From Actinomycetales bacterium (lineage in GTDB: Bacteria; Actinomycetota; Actinomycetes; Actinomycetales; Kineosporiaceae): 64,000 nt of DNA. A program made the translations under genes and the position numbers. Location of the stretch: NCBI GenBank assembly GCA_012719445.1, contig JAAYAH010000144.1, positions 1-64,000 of the forward strand. The letters are read 5' to 3'. Positions 1-8,279 of the stretch are shown piece by piece; position 1 is the stretch's first letter, and each line of letters opens with the position of its first letter. The notes below the pieces were generated by a model. It made no database searches. It saw nothing but the letters and a program-made list of their open reading frames with translations, and had not been told where the DNA came from.

Positions 1-51
1 GCTCCTTTCCGCGGACCCGATACGTGTCTTGACAACTCGTATTGTCCCAGG

Positions 52-723
52 TCAGGGGCACCTTTCTACGTCCTGACACACACCAGAACCATGATCAGTC
101 AGATCGGCGTGAATATCCCAGGCATACACCTGCGACCCACCCCGCCGCGCCGTCCACGTCCCCCCACTCACCGACACCTCCGCACCCGGCGTCCCCTGCC
201 CACACGACCCCGACGACCCCCCACCACCCGACGACGATGTCGTCGTGGTCGTCGTGGTCCTGGAGCTCGACGACGTGGTCGTCGTCCGCGTGGTGGAGGA
301 CGACGAGGAGGAGCCCGGCGACCCCGTGCAGGCGACGCCGTTCACCGCGAAGCCGCTCGGGGCCGGGTTCGTCGTCCCCGACGAGGTGCCCTGGAACCCG
401 AACGACGTGCCGGCGCCGCTGCCCAGGGAGGCGTTGTAGCTCTCGTTGACCGCCGTCACGGACGAGCCGCTCTGGGTCACCCGCGCGTTCCAGGCCGAGC
501 TCACCTGCTGTCCCGCGGTGAACGACCAGGTCAGCGTCCATCCGGTGAGGGCGTCCCCCAGGTTGTTCAGCGTCACGTTGGCGACGAAGCCCCCCGGCCA
601 CTGCGACGTCACCGCGTAGTCGACCCGGCAGCCCACCGCCGCCGAGGCCGAGGGAGGGGCGATGACTCCGACACCGGCCGCTGTCGCGGCGGACAGCAGC
701 AGAACCGCAAATCTTCTGTGCAT
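52..723 (-). CDS. Secreted CBM2 protein, catalytic part missing (truncated pectate-lyase-like)
   Basis: The 223-residue protein begins with a signal peptide (residues 1 to about 28, ending PPSASA). A family 2 carbohydrate-binding module follows (about 30-133, with WPGGFVANV, the NESYNASLGSG stretch and flanking Cys32 and Cys132), then a Ser/Thr linker and a Gly-rich spacer. The tail starts like a pectate lyase (EVSVSGGTWTARRGGSQVY), but the frame leaves that pattern at AWDIHADL and stops after about 23 low-GC residues with no catalytic residues. CBM2 modules bind cellulose or other plant polysaccharides outside the cell. The usual enzyme would be far longer, so this looks like the surviving 5' end of a deleted or rearranged pectinase. 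It may still be secreted as a binding protein. The promoter and operator at 887-915 look intact. The start is ATG 723 with GGAGA about 9 bases upstream. Confidence 0.8.
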   Translation of the reverse strand: MHRRFAVLLLSAATAAGVGVIAPPSASAAVGCRVDYAVTSQWPGGFVANVTLNNLGDALTGWTLTWSFTAGQQVSSAWNARVTQSGSSVTAVNESYNASLGSGAGTSFGFQGTSSGTTNPAPSGFAVNGVACTGSPGSSSSSSTTRTTTTSSSSRTTTTTTTSSSGGGGSSGSCGQGTPGAEVSVSGGTWTARRGGSQVYAWDIHADLTDHGSGVCQDVERCP

Positions 724-886
724 CGTTACCAGTCTCCGATCGGGGAGGGAGGGAGAGCTGCGCCGCTCGAGACGTCGTCGGGCCGGGGCGTCCCGACCTC
801 ACGCCGGCGCCCGGACAGGCAGTGTCCTCGACCGCCTGTCGGACCGAATCCACGAAGCAGGCGCTGACGGCTCCCGGCCGGAACCG

Positions 887-915
887 ATGCTAGGGGAGGT
901 CCTGAAACGATTCAA
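887..915 (-). promoter_or_regulatory. Promoter with overlapping LacI-type operator for the CBM2 gene
   Basis: Read on the minus strand, TTGAAT (915-910), a 17-base spacer and TAGCAT (892-887) form a plausible sigma-70-type promoter for the gene starting at 723. The imperfect palindrome CTGAAACGATTCAA at 902-915 overlaps the -35 element and has the form of a LacI/GalR-family operator (TGAAACG-type half-sites). It matches 11 of 14 bases of the site at 55300-55313 beside the PL11 lyase gene. A repressor bound here would block polymerase. The identity of the repressor is unknown. Confidence 0.5.
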
Positions 916-967
916 CCCATCGGTCACGCTCTCGCGGCTCTCGCTGTCGCGGCGTAGGGTTGCCGCG

Positions 968-1894
968 ATGATCGCAGGCAGGTCGGCCAGGACCCGCTCG
1001 GCTCGCCACCCTCGCCTGCGCGCGACCGGCCTCCTGCTGGTGTGGGCGATGGTCATCATGTCCGGCCTGACCCGATCCGCACCCGCCGACCTCACCGAGG
1101 TGACGATCGTCGCGGCGCGCACCGTCCGCGGTCCCGGGATCCTCGGCGGCGACGTGTCCTGGCCGCAGTGCTCCCGCGCCCTCACCGGCTACGACCTGCC
1201 CATGCCGGCCAAGGACTCCGGCTTCGTGATCATCGGGCTGACCCACGGCCGGCCGTTCACGGACAACCCGTGCCTGGAGACCCAGCTCGCGTGGGCGTGG
1301 TCGCACGAGGTGCCGGCGATGACCTACACCATGGCGGCTCACCCCACCGACGCCCAACTGGAGGCGACGGGCCGGAACGGTCCCTGGGCGCCGACGACCC
1401 GGGCCGACCGGCTGCGCAACGCCGGGTACGCCCAGGCCCGCGACGCCCTGCGCACCCTCGACGAGGCCGGGTTCCGGCCGCCGATGGTGTGGATCGACGT
1501 CGAGCACCTGCGCAAGCAACCGTGGCCGATCGGCTCGACGGCGAAGCACAAGGCCAACCGGCACGTCCTCACCGGGCTGATGTGGGGGTTCGCCGACGCG
1601 CGGATGCCCTTCGGGTTCTACTCCTACGCCAACGGGTGGAAGGAGATCACCGGTGGTTGGCGGCTGCCGGAGGTGCCGGTGTGGGCCACCGCGGGACGCC
1701 GCGACCGCGACGCCGCGGTGGCGATGTGCGAGCGGCCGAGCTTCTCCGGCGGGCCGGTGCTCATCGCCCAGTGGTACAACGACGTGCGCGACGACGACAT
1801 CAGCTGCATCCCCTTCACCCTCAGACCACCGGTCCCGCCGGCACCGGGTCCGCCCCCGCTGCCGGCGACGGTCGCCTCGTGGCCGCCGGGGTAG
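968..1894 (+). CDS. Secreted glycoside-hydrolase-like (DUF1906/GH25-type fold) protein
   Basis: The 308-residue protein has an N-terminal basic region and one hydrophobic segment (about residues 19-36), which is a signal peptide or anchor. The exported part starts GGDVSWPQC, holds WIDVEH in the middle (an Asp-x-Glu pair typical of GH25-like barrels) and a late IAQWYND strand, and ends in a Pro-rich tail. This is the pattern of actinobacterial 'glycoside hydrolase domain' proteins related to GH25 and DUF1906, which probably act on cell wall or surface glycans. The substrate cannot be told. ATG 968 is chosen because the -10-like TAGGGT (955-960) lies exactly 7 bases upstream, which suggests a leaderless mRNA. 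The upstream extension in the same frame has no protein-like features. The gene is convergent with the GGDEF gene that ends at 1917. Confidence 0.7.
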   Translation: MIAGRSARTRSARHPRLRATGLLLVWAMVIMSGLTRSAPADLTEVTIVAARTVRGPGILGGDVSWPQCSRALTGYDLPMPAKDSGFVIIGLTHGRPFTDNPCLETQLAWAWSHEVPAMTYTMAAHPTDAQLEATGRNGPWAPTTRADRLRNAGYAQARDALRTLDEAGFRPPMVWIDVEHLRKQPWPIGSTAKHKANRHVLTGLMWGFADARMPFGFYSYANGWKEITGGWRLPEVPVWATAGRRDRDAAVAMCERPSFSGGPVLIAQWYNDVRDDDISCIPFTLRPPVPPAPGPPPLPATVASWPPG

Positions 1895-1916
1895 GCGTCG
1901 GCCGGTCCGGCCGCGG

Positions 1917-3932
1917 TCAGGGCAGGAGGGGCTCGCCCACCCCGTCGACGGCCACCCGGTCCCTGCCCAGCGCCTTGGCCCGGTAGAGGGCACGGTCGGC
2001 GGCCTCCACCACCCACTCGGGCCCGATCCCCGGCCGGGCCGTGGCCACCGCGACGCCGATGCTCGCCGTCACCACCCCGGCCACCGGCGAGGCGGCGTGC
2101 CGGATCCCCGCCTCGGCCAGCAGGGCACGGAACCTGGCGGCGACGGCCCTCGCCGCCGCGTGCCCGCTCCGCGGCAGGACCAGGGTGAACTCCTCCCCGC
2201 CGTACCGGCAGGCCAGGTCGCTCGGGTCGCACACGGACTGCTGCAGCAGCGCGGCGAACGTGCACAGGGTCTCGTCCCCGCGCACATGCCCGTAGTAGTC
2301 GTTGTAGGCCTTGAACAGGTCGACGTCGACCATGAGCAGGGCGAGCTCGTCACCGGTGTCGCGCTGGGCCCGCCAGTGGTGGTCGAGGTGCCGTTCGAAG
2401 GCGCTCCGGTTGGCGATCCGGGTCAGCCCGTCGAGCATGAGGGACCGGCGCAGCTCGTCGTTGGCCCGCTGCAGCTCGAGGTTGGCCTGCTGCAGGTCCT
2501 GTTGCGCCCTGCGACGGGTGTCCACCTCGGCCTTGAGTTCGTCGGTCCGCCGCGCGATGACCTGCTGCAGCCCGGCCGCGTGCTCCCGGAGCTGGAGGGT
2601 GCCGAAGATGGCCTCCAGCGTGCGGCTGAGGTCGGTGTGCAGCATCTCGCTCACCGTCAGCTGGCCGCCGGTCTGCTCGAACAGGACGTACCCGAACTCT
2701 GCGTCGCCCGCGGTGAGGGCCTGGACGGCCAGGACCCCGGTCCCGAGCTCGCCGCGCAGCGCGTCCGGCAACAGCCGGTGGGAGGGGAACGGCTCCGACG
2801 GCGGAGGGTGCGCCCGCCCGCCCCGGAAGTCGAGGACCAGCCGCACCGGGCCCCCCGGCGCGGCGTGGATGTCCCCGCCGTCGAGCAGGCGGTCCTGGAT
2901 CGCCAGGAAGCAGCGGCCGAGGCCCAGGTGGTCGAGCCGCTCCGCGAGGGCGTCGACCACCTGGCCGAGGCTCCGGCACCGCAGCAGCGCCCGGTTGGTC
3001 CCGAGGATGGCGTCCTGCCCGGCGAGCCGGCTCTGCGTCAGCGCGGACATGGTGACCGCGGCCTCCAGTCGTTCCGCGGTGCCGTGGGTCCCGCAGGTCG
3101 ATCCCCGCAGCACCAGCCGGGACGGCAGGACGACCCGCTCCTCGACCGGCCCGCCGTCCAACTGCCGGAGCAGCAGGGTCCCCGCCGCGGCACCCTGGCC
3201 CTCGAGGTCCTGGTCGACGGTGGTGATCCCCGGCCAGGTCACCTCGGAGACCCGCTCGTTGTCGAACCCGGTGACGACCACCTGCTCGGGGACGCGCCGC
3301 CCGGCGTCGGTGAGGGCGCGCAACGCGCCGACCGCGGAGAGGTCGTTGAGGGCGACCACGGCGTCCGGCTCCGCTCCGTCCCGCAGCAGCGCGCGGACGG
3401 CCCGGTAGGTGCGGTCGTGCCAGAAGTCCCCGTCGACGACGAGGTCCTCGTCCACGGCGATACCCCGACGGGCCAGCTCCTCGCGGAACACACCCTCCCG
3501 TTCCGTGGAGTCCGGGTGACCGGCCAGCCCACGGACCAGGACCGGCCGGCCGACCTCGCACTCGTCGAGCAGGTGCGCCATCAGGGCCCGCATCCCGGCG
3601 GTGTTGTCGATCCGCACGCTCGCGGCCCCCGGCACGTCGAGCCCGACGAGGACGGAGGGCAGCGCCAGTTCGGTGAGGAGCCCCAGCAGCGCGAGCTCCT
3701 CCCCCGGGATGACGCCCTTGGTCGCGATCACGCCGCAGCACGAGGAGTGGCGGATGAGGTCGACGACGGAGCACGGCAGGGTCTCGTTCGAGGGATCACG
3801 GGCGCAGGCGACGGAGGAGACGGCGACGGCCGAGACGCCGCGGGCGGAGAGGACGTCGTGCACCCCGCGCAGGATGCGGGTGTGGTACTCCTCCACCCCG
3901 GTTGTGACCACCACCACCAGCGGACCGGGCAT
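1917..3932 (-). CDS. LacI-type ligand-binding domain fused to a diguanylate cyclase (GGDEF)
   Basis: The 671-residue soluble protein has no transmembrane segment and no helix-turn-helix. Residues 1 to about 280 are a LacI/GalR-type periplasmic-binding-protein fold ([14 protein letters not shown] at the start, [25 protein letters not shown] near 218-242). Residues about 300-445 are a middle domain shared with the sensor kinase at 48180-50468 ([20 protein letters not shown]). A coiled coil covers about 450-497, and a GGDEF domain runs from about 498 with an active RYGGEEF motif at 576-582. The RxxD inhibitory site is absent: the equivalent residues are Asp569-Pro-Ser-Asp572. It should make c-di-GMP in response to a cytoplasmic ligand, probably a sugar. 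ATG 3932 with GAGGA 10 bases upstream is preferred to GTG 3986, because the fold starts directly at [10 protein letters not shown]. Confidence 0.88.
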   Translation of the reverse strand: MPGPLVVVVTTGVEEYHTRILRGVHDVLSARGVSAVAVSSVACARDPSNETLPCSVVDLIRHSSCCGVIATKGVIPGEELALLGLLTELALPSVLVGLDVPGAASVRIDNTAGMRALMAHLLDECEVGRPVLVRGLAGHPDSTEREGVFREELARRGIAVDEDLVVDGDFWHDRTYRAVRALLRDGAEPDAVVALNDLSAVGALRALTDAGRRVPEQVVVTGFDNERVSEVTWPGITTVDQDLEGQGAAAGTLLLRQLDGGPVEERVVLPSRLVLRGSTCGTHGTAERLEAAVTMSALTQSRLAGQDAILGTNRALLRCRSLGQVVDALAERLDHLGLGRCFLAIQDRLLDGGDIHAAPGGPVRLVLDFRGGRAHPPPSEPFPSHRLLPDALRGELGTGVLAVQALTAGDAEFGYVLFEQTGGQLTVSEMLHTDLSRTLEAIFGTLQLREHAAGLQQVIARRTDELKAEVDTRRRAQQDLQQANLELQRANDELRRSLMLDGLTRIANRSAFERHLDHHWRAQRDTGDELALLMVDVDLFKAYNDYYGHVRGDETLCTFAALLQQSVCDPSDLACRYGGEEFTLVLPRSGHAAARAVAARFRALLAEAGIRHAASPVAGVVTASIGVAVATARPGIGPEWVVEAADRALYRAKALGRDRVAVDGVGEPLLP

Positions 3933-4279
3933 CTCGATCGGGTCCTCGCCTTCTCGTCCGTGCCCGCGAACGGACGTCGCGGGCACGCGACACGCCTCGG
4001 GCCGGCCCGGGTACCGCGCCGGGACTGCGGAACGAACCGGGCAGCGCCGCTCCGAAGCGTACTCAGCTCCCTACCGTTCGCCTATGTCGACCTGGGGCCC
4101 ATGTCCCCCGGTTCCGGACATCCACCCTCTCGCCCGGAGCGCCCCTCCCCTCCCGGCCGACCGGGGACCGCGAACCGGCACCGGACGTACCCACCGCCGT
4201 CCCGACCGAGGAAGATGGCACCTCGGGTGCAGCAGGAACGGGCACCGGCGAGCCGGAGCGAACACGAAGGAGACACGGC
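3933..4279. other. Divergent intergenic region between the LacI-GGDEF gene and gpsA
   Basis: These 347 bases hold no convincing gene. A -10-like TACCGT at 4072-4077 points toward gpsA and would give a leader of nearly 200 bases. The gpsA ribosome binding site is GAAGGAGA at 4267-4274. I see no strong hairpin or recognisable operator. Confidence 0.5.
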
Positions 4280-5278
4280 ATGCGCGTCACCGTCCTCGGA
4301 GCCGGGTCGTGGGGGACGGCACTGGGAGCAATCCTCGCGACCAAGGGCCTGCCGGTGACGGTGTGGGACATCGACGTCCCGATGCTCCGGACCCTCGCCT
4401 CCGCGAAGGAGAACACCCGCTACCTGCCTGGCATCCGGCTGCCGGAGACCATGGACGCCACCCCGGACCTCGCCGCCGCGCTGGTCGGCGCGGACCTCGT
4501 GATCTTCGCTGTCCCCTCGCACGCGATGCGCCGGGTGGCCCAGGACGCCCGCGAGCACCTCGGCCAGGACGCGCTGCTGTGCTCGGTGGCCAAGGGCATC
4601 GAGGTCGAGACCCTGATGACCATGAGCGAGGTGCTCGAGGACGTGCTGCCGGAGCCGGCGCACCGCAACCTCACGTTCCTCTCCGGGCCGTCCTTCGCCA
4701 AGGAGGTGGCCAGGGGGCTGCCGACGGCGGTCACCATCGCGAGCCGTTTCGAGGACGCCGCCCGGCTCGCCCAGAAGGTCTTCCACACCCGCAGCTTCCG
4801 GCCGTACACCACGCCCGACGTGGCCGGGGTGGAGATCGGCGGCTGCGTGAAGAACGTCGTCGCCATCGCCGCGGGCATCGCGGACGGCCTCGGCTACGGC
4901 GAGAACGCCAGGGCGGCCCTGATCACCCGAGGCCTCGCCGAGATCATCCGGCTGGCGGCCTGCAAGGGCGCGAATCCGCTGACCCTCGGCGGGCTGGCCG
5001 GTCTCGGCGACCTGGTCCTGACCTGTTCCTCGGACCTCTCCCGGAACCGGACCGTCGGCTTCCAGCTCGGCCTCGGCAAGGGGCTTGAGGAGATCCAGGC
5101 GGCGCTGGGGCAGGTCGCGGAGGGAGTCATCAACGCGCGCAGCACCCGGGCGCTGGCACAGAAGTACGGTGTGGACATGCCGATCAGCGAGACGGTGTAC
5201 CGGGTGATCTACGAGGGCTTCTCGCCGCACGACGCGGGCGTCGATCTCATGATGCGGGAGACCAAGCCGGAGTTCTGA
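4280..5278 (+). CDS. gpsA: Glycerol-3-phosphate dehydrogenase [NAD(P)+]
   Basis: The cytoplasmic enzyme reduces dihydroxyacetone phosphate to sn-glycerol 3-phosphate for phospholipid synthesis. It has 332 residues, the usual length. The N-terminal Rossmann loop is [12 protein letters not shown] (residues 5-16). GPSFAKE and the substrate-site stretch [19 protein letters not shown] follow, and then the C-terminal helical domain with [17 protein letters not shown]. The start is ATG 4280 with a strong GAAGGAGA about 6 bases upstream. The zinc operon follows 65 bases downstream on the same strand but has its own regulated promoter, so the two need not be co-transcribed. Family assignment is secure. 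Confidence 0.97.
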   Translation: MRVTVLGAGSWGTALGAILATKGLPVTVWDIDVPMLRTLASAKENTRYLPGIRLPETMDATPDLAAALVGADLVIFAVPSHAMRRVAQDAREHLGQDALLCSVAKGIEVETLMTMSEVLEDVLPEPAHRNLTFLSGPSFAKEVARGLPTAVTIASRFEDAARLAQKVFHTRSFRPYTTPDVAGVEIGGCVKNVVAIAAGIADGLGYGENARAALITRGLAEIIRLAACKGANPLTLGGLAGLGDLVLTCSSDLSRNRTVGFQLGLGKGLEEIQAALGQVAEGVINARSTRALAQKYGVDMPISETVYRVIYEGFSPHDAGVDLMMRETKPEF

Positions 5279-5307
5279 TCCGCGCGGTTCCTCCCCCGGC
5301 ACTCGTT

Positions 5308-5344
5308 TTGACACCCCTCACCCTGGCATTGATAATCGTTCTCA
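5308..5344 (+). promoter_or_regulatory. znuA promoter with embedded Zur box
   Basis: TTGACA (5308-5313), a 17-base spacer and GATAAT (5331-5336) make a near-consensus promoter. The -10 lies inside TGATAATCGTTCTCA (5330-5344), which fits the Zur/Fur-family consensus (TGATAAT then TTxTCA). The predicted transcript starts at or next to ATG 5344, so the mRNA would be leaderless, and Zur bound here would cover both the -10 and the start site. The gene order znuA-znuC-znuB-zur supports zinc-dependent autoregulation. Zinc-bound Zur as repressor is known for the family; binding here is inferred. Confidence 0.85.
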
Positions 5345-6354
5345 TGAAGCGTTCCCCTCGCCGACTCCTGGTCGCCGCCGTCACGCTCGCCGTACCGCTC
5401 GCGACCGTGACCGGCTGCGGTGACGGCGGCGGGAGCGGCGGCACGGACCAGGTCTCGGTCGTCGCGGCCTTCTACCCGCTGCGGTACGCCTCGGAGCGGG
5501 TCGGCGGCGAGCACGTCAGGGTCACCGACCTCACCAGGCCCGGGACGGAGCCGCACGACCTCGAACTCGACCCCCGGGACGTGGTGACCCTCGCCGAGGC
5601 GGATCTCGTGGTGTACCTGCCCGGGTTCCAGCCCGCCGTGGACGACGCGGTCGCCGCGGAGGTCGGGGACTCCGCCCTCGACGTCGCCCCGGCCGCCCGC
5701 CTCGACCCTCGACCGGCGGAGGGGGCGGACCGAGCGACGGACCGAGCGACGGACCAGGAGACCCCGGCGACCAGTGGGACGACGACCGGACACGACGACG
5801 GAGCAGAACACGGCACCGAGGGTGGGCACGGCACCGCCGACCCGCACTTCTGGCTCGACCCGTCCCGCCTCGCGGACGTCGCCGACACGATCGCCGTGCG
5901 CCTGGCCGCCCTCGACCCGGCGCACGCCGCGGACTACCGGGCCGGCGCCACCGGGCTGAGGGCCGAACTGGAGACCCTCGACGCCGAGTTCGCCTCCGCC
6001 CTGGCCACCTGCACCAGCCGTGACCTGGTCACCAGTCACGAGGCCTTCGGCTACCTGGCCGGACGCTACGACCTGCGGCAACTCGGCGTCGCCGGGCTCA
6101 ACCCCGAGGCCGAGCCGAGTGCGGCGGCCCTCGCGGCGCTCGCCGACGTCGTCCGCGAGCGCCGGGTGCGGACGATCTACCACGAGACCCTGGTCAGCCC
6201 GGACGTCGCCACCACCCTGGCCCGCGAGACCGGCACCAGGGTCGCCGTGCTCGACCCGATCGAGGGCGTCACCAAGGACTCGGCGGCCAGGGACTACCCC
6301 GGCATCATGCGGGCCAACCTGGCGACCCTGCGCGAGGGGCAGGAGTGCTCGTGA
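5344..6354 (+). CDS. znuA: Zinc ABC transporter substrate-binding lipoprotein
   Basis: This 336-residue lipoprotein captures zinc outside the membrane and hands it to ZnuB/ZnuC. The lipoprotein signal is residues 1 to about 25 (basic MKRSPRR, then a hydrophobic stretch to the lipobox VTGC). The mature part is a cluster-A1 metal-binding fold with PHDLELDPRD (first His ligand), an acidic His-rich loop (GHDDGAEHGTEGGHG) before PHFWLDP, SHEAFGYLAGRY, and the C-terminal YHETLVSPDVA and VLDPIEG. The His-rich loop is typical of zinc rather than manganese members. ATG 5344 is the start implied by the promoter. A start at 5308 would put the Zur box inside the gene and precede the signal peptide. Confidence 0.93.
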   Translation: MKRSPRRLLVAAVTLAVPLATVTGCGDGGGSGGTDQVSVVAAFYPLRYASERVGGEHVRVTDLTRPGTEPHDLELDPRDVVTLAEADLVVYLPGFQPAVDDAVAAEVGDSALDVAPAARLDPRPAEGADRATDRATDQETPATSGTTTGHDDGAEHGTEGGHGTADPHFWLDPSRLADVADTIAVRLAALDPAHAADYRAGATGLRAELETLDAEFASALATCTSRDLVTSHEAFGYLAGRYDLRQLGVAGLNPEAEPSAAALAALADVVRERRVRTIYHETLVSPDVATTLARETGTRVAVLDPIEGVTKDSAARDYPGIMRANLATLREGQECS

Positions 6355-7253
6355 CCGACGCGCGCGCCACCGCCGCCGGCCCGGGCCCGGTGATCGCCGC
6401 CGGCCCGGGCCCGGTGATCGCCGCCGAGCCGAGCCCGGTGATCACCCTGCACCGGGTCTCCATCGGGTACGGCGCCCGGCCCGCCGTCCACGACGTCGAC
6501 CTTCGCGTCGACCGGCACGAGATCCTCGCCCTCGTCGGCCCCAACGGGTCGGGCAAGACCACCCTGGTACGCGGCGTCCTCGGGTTGGCCCGGATCCTCT
6601 CCGGCGAGATCGCGCTGTTCGGGATCGACGCCGGGTCCTTCCGTCAGCGGTACCGGATCGGGTACGTGCCGCAGCGGCACACCGTAGGCGGCGCCGTCCC
6701 CTCCACCGTGTGGGAGGTGGTCTCCACAGGGCGCCTGCCCCGCAGGCGGTGGTCCGCCCGCCTCACCCGGGCCGACCGGGAGACCGTCGCCGAGGCGATC
6801 GCGACCGTCGACCTGAGCGACCGCTGCCACACCCCGGTCGCCTCGCTCTCGGGAGGGCAGCAACGGCGGGTCCTCATCGCCAGGGCGCTGGCAGCCCAGC
6901 CCGAGGTGATGATCATGGACGAGCCGACGGCGGGGGTCGACACCGCGGGCCAGGAACGGCTCACCAGCACCCTGGCCGCGCTCATCACCCGCGGGTTGAC
7001 CCTGCTCATCGTCACCCACGACATCCGACCCCTCACGCCGGTGCTCACCCGGGTGGTGGCGATGGAGGACGGCCGGATCGTCCTCGACACCCCGGCCCGG
7101 AGACTGCCCGGATCCGCGGGGGGCGCGCTGGACCGGTACCTCGCCCCGGGCGCCGACCCGGGGCACGAACCGGCGGGACCGCGGGAGCGTCCGGGCGACC
7201 CGGAACGGGACGGACAGCCCGGCTGGTTCGGCAACCCCGGCCTCGGGACGTGA
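6351..7253 (+). CDS. znuC: Zinc ABC transporter ATP-binding protein
   Basis: This ATPase powers the ZnuABC importer at the inner face of the membrane. It has Walker A GPNGSGKTT, the Q-loop GYVPQRH, signature LSGGQQRR, Walker B VMIMDEPTAGVD and the switch His in IVTHD. An unusual N-terminal lead of about 28 residues contains three copies of an eight-residue unit (AAGPGPVI twice and AAEPSPVI), encoded by 24-bp repeats at 6372-6443. The C-terminus has an extra Pro/Gly-rich tail. GTG 6351 is preferred to GTG 6345 because AGGAG (6341-6345) is then 5 bases upstream and the codon overlaps the znuA stop as GTGA, which suggests translational coupling. Confidence 0.93.
   Translation: MTDARATAAGPGPVIAAGPGPVIAAEPSPVITLHRVSIGYGARPAVHDVDLRVDRHEILALVGPNGSGKTTLVRGVLGLARILSGEIALFGIDAGSFRQRYRIGYVPQRHTVGGAVPSTVWEVVSTGRLPRRRWSARLTRADRETVAEAIATVDLSDRCHTPVASLSGGQQRRVLIARALAAQPEVMIMDEPTAGVDTAGQERLTSTLAALITRGLTLLIVTHDIRPLTPVLTRVVAMEDGRIVLDTPARRLPGSAGGALDRYLAPGADPGHEPAGPRERPGDPERDGQPGWFGNPGLGT
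6372..6443. repeat. 24-bp x3 tandem repeat inside znuC
   Basis: Three adjacent 24-bp units (6372-6395, 6396-6419, 6420-6443) encode the repeated peptide AAGPGPVI. The third unit has diverged to AAEPSPVI. The period is a multiple of three, so the frame is kept. Confidence 0.9.
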
Positions 7254-7263
7254 CGGAGGAGCC

Positions 7264-8217
7264 GTGGAACTCCTGCAGTACGACTTCATGCAGCGGGCAC
7301 TGGTCGCCGCGCTGCTCGTCGGGATCACCGCCCCGGTCGTCGGGATCTACCTGGTCCAGCGCCGGCTGGCCCTGATCGGCGACGGGATGGGACACGTCGC
7401 CCTCACCGGCGTCGCCGTCGGGGTGCTGACCGGGACGGCGCCGGTGCTCACCGCGCTGGTCTTCGCCGTCGCGGGGGCCGTGACCATCGAACTGGTCCGG
7501 GCCAGGGGGAGGACGTCGGCGGACGTCGTCCTCGCGGTGATGTTCTACGGCGGCATCGCGGGCGGCGTCGTGCTCATGGGGCTCTCCCCCGAGGGCACGG
7601 CCAACCTGAACTCCTACCTCTTCGGGGCGATCGCGACCACCACCCCGACGGACCTCGTCGTGTTCACGGTGCTCAGCGTGGTGGTGGTGCTCGTCTCCGT
7701 GCTGCTGGGGCGGCAGCTCTTCGCGGTGAGCAACGACGAGGAGTTCGCCAGGGCCAGCGGGATGAGCGTGCTGGGGCTCAACGTCACCCTCGCCGTGCTC
7801 ACCGCCGCCACGATCGTGATCTCCATGAGGGTCGTCGGCCTGCTGCTCGTCAGCGCTCTCATGATCGTCCCGAACGCGCTCGCCCAGCTGGTCGCGTCGA
7901 GCTTCCGCGGAGCCCTGACCGTCGCGGTGCTCGTCGGCGGCACGGTCAGCGTGGCCGGGACGGTGGGCTCGTACTACGCCGCGACCGCCTCCGGCGGCAC
8001 CATCGTGCTGCTGGCCATCCTCGCCTTCCTGCTCGCCGCCGCCGGTTCCGCGGTCCGGCAGGCCGTCCACTCCCGACGCCGGCGGCCCACCGAGAACCAC
8101 CGGCACGAGCACGGGCCCGGCTGCGGTCACGAGACGATCTCCCACGGGGACCACGTGGACTACCTCCACGACGGTCATCGGCATGCGGCGCACGGCGCCC
8201 ACTACGACCACCACTGA
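7264..8217 (+). CDS. znuB: Zinc ABC transporter permease with His-rich tail
   Basis: The 317-residue ABC-3 family permease forms the zinc channel with ZnuC. About eight or nine hydrophobic helices span residues 12 to about 270, with the family motifs QRRLALIGDGMGHVALTG near the start and MRVVGLLLVSALMIVPNA later. The cytoplasmic C-terminal tail (about 275-317) is very rich in His (HRHEHGPGCGHETISHGDH and further), a likely metal-buffering extension seen in some zinc permeases. The start is GTG 7264 with GGAGGA directly upstream (7255-7260). It follows znuC by 10 bases. Confidence 0.93.
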   Translation: MELLQYDFMQRALVAALLVGITAPVVGIYLVQRRLALIGDGMGHVALTGVAVGVLTGTAPVLTALVFAVAGAVTIELVRARGRTSADVVLAVMFYGGIAGGVVLMGLSPEGTANLNSYLFGAIATTTPTDLVVFTVLSVVVVLVSVLLGRQLFAVSNDEEFARASGMSVLGLNVTLAVLTAATIVISMRVVGLLLVSALMIVPNALAQLVASSFRGALTVAVLVGGTVSVAGTVGSYYAATASGGTIVLLAILAFLLAAAGSAVRQAVHSRRRRPTENHRHEHGPGCGHETISHGDHVDYLHDGHRHAAHGAHYDHH

Positions 8218-8279
8218 CGGCGTCCCGGACGGGGCACCCGGCGGACCGACGGGTCCTGGCACGGAGAGGAGCGAGCGGC

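Noticed and set aside
29-57. TTGACA at 29-34 as a plus-strand promoter at the left edge
   Set aside because: No acceptable -10 element lies 16-18 bases downstream, and the gene on the right is on the other strand.
1900-1912. GGCCGGTCCGGCC as a terminator between two convergent genes
   Set aside because: The stem is short, with a one-base centre that cannot form a real loop; chance palindromes of this kind are frequent at this GC content.
1653-4358. A plus-strand frame of about 900 codons opposite the LacI-GGDEF gene
   Set aside because: It has no recognisable motif and mirrors the third-position GC bias of the real minus-strand gene.
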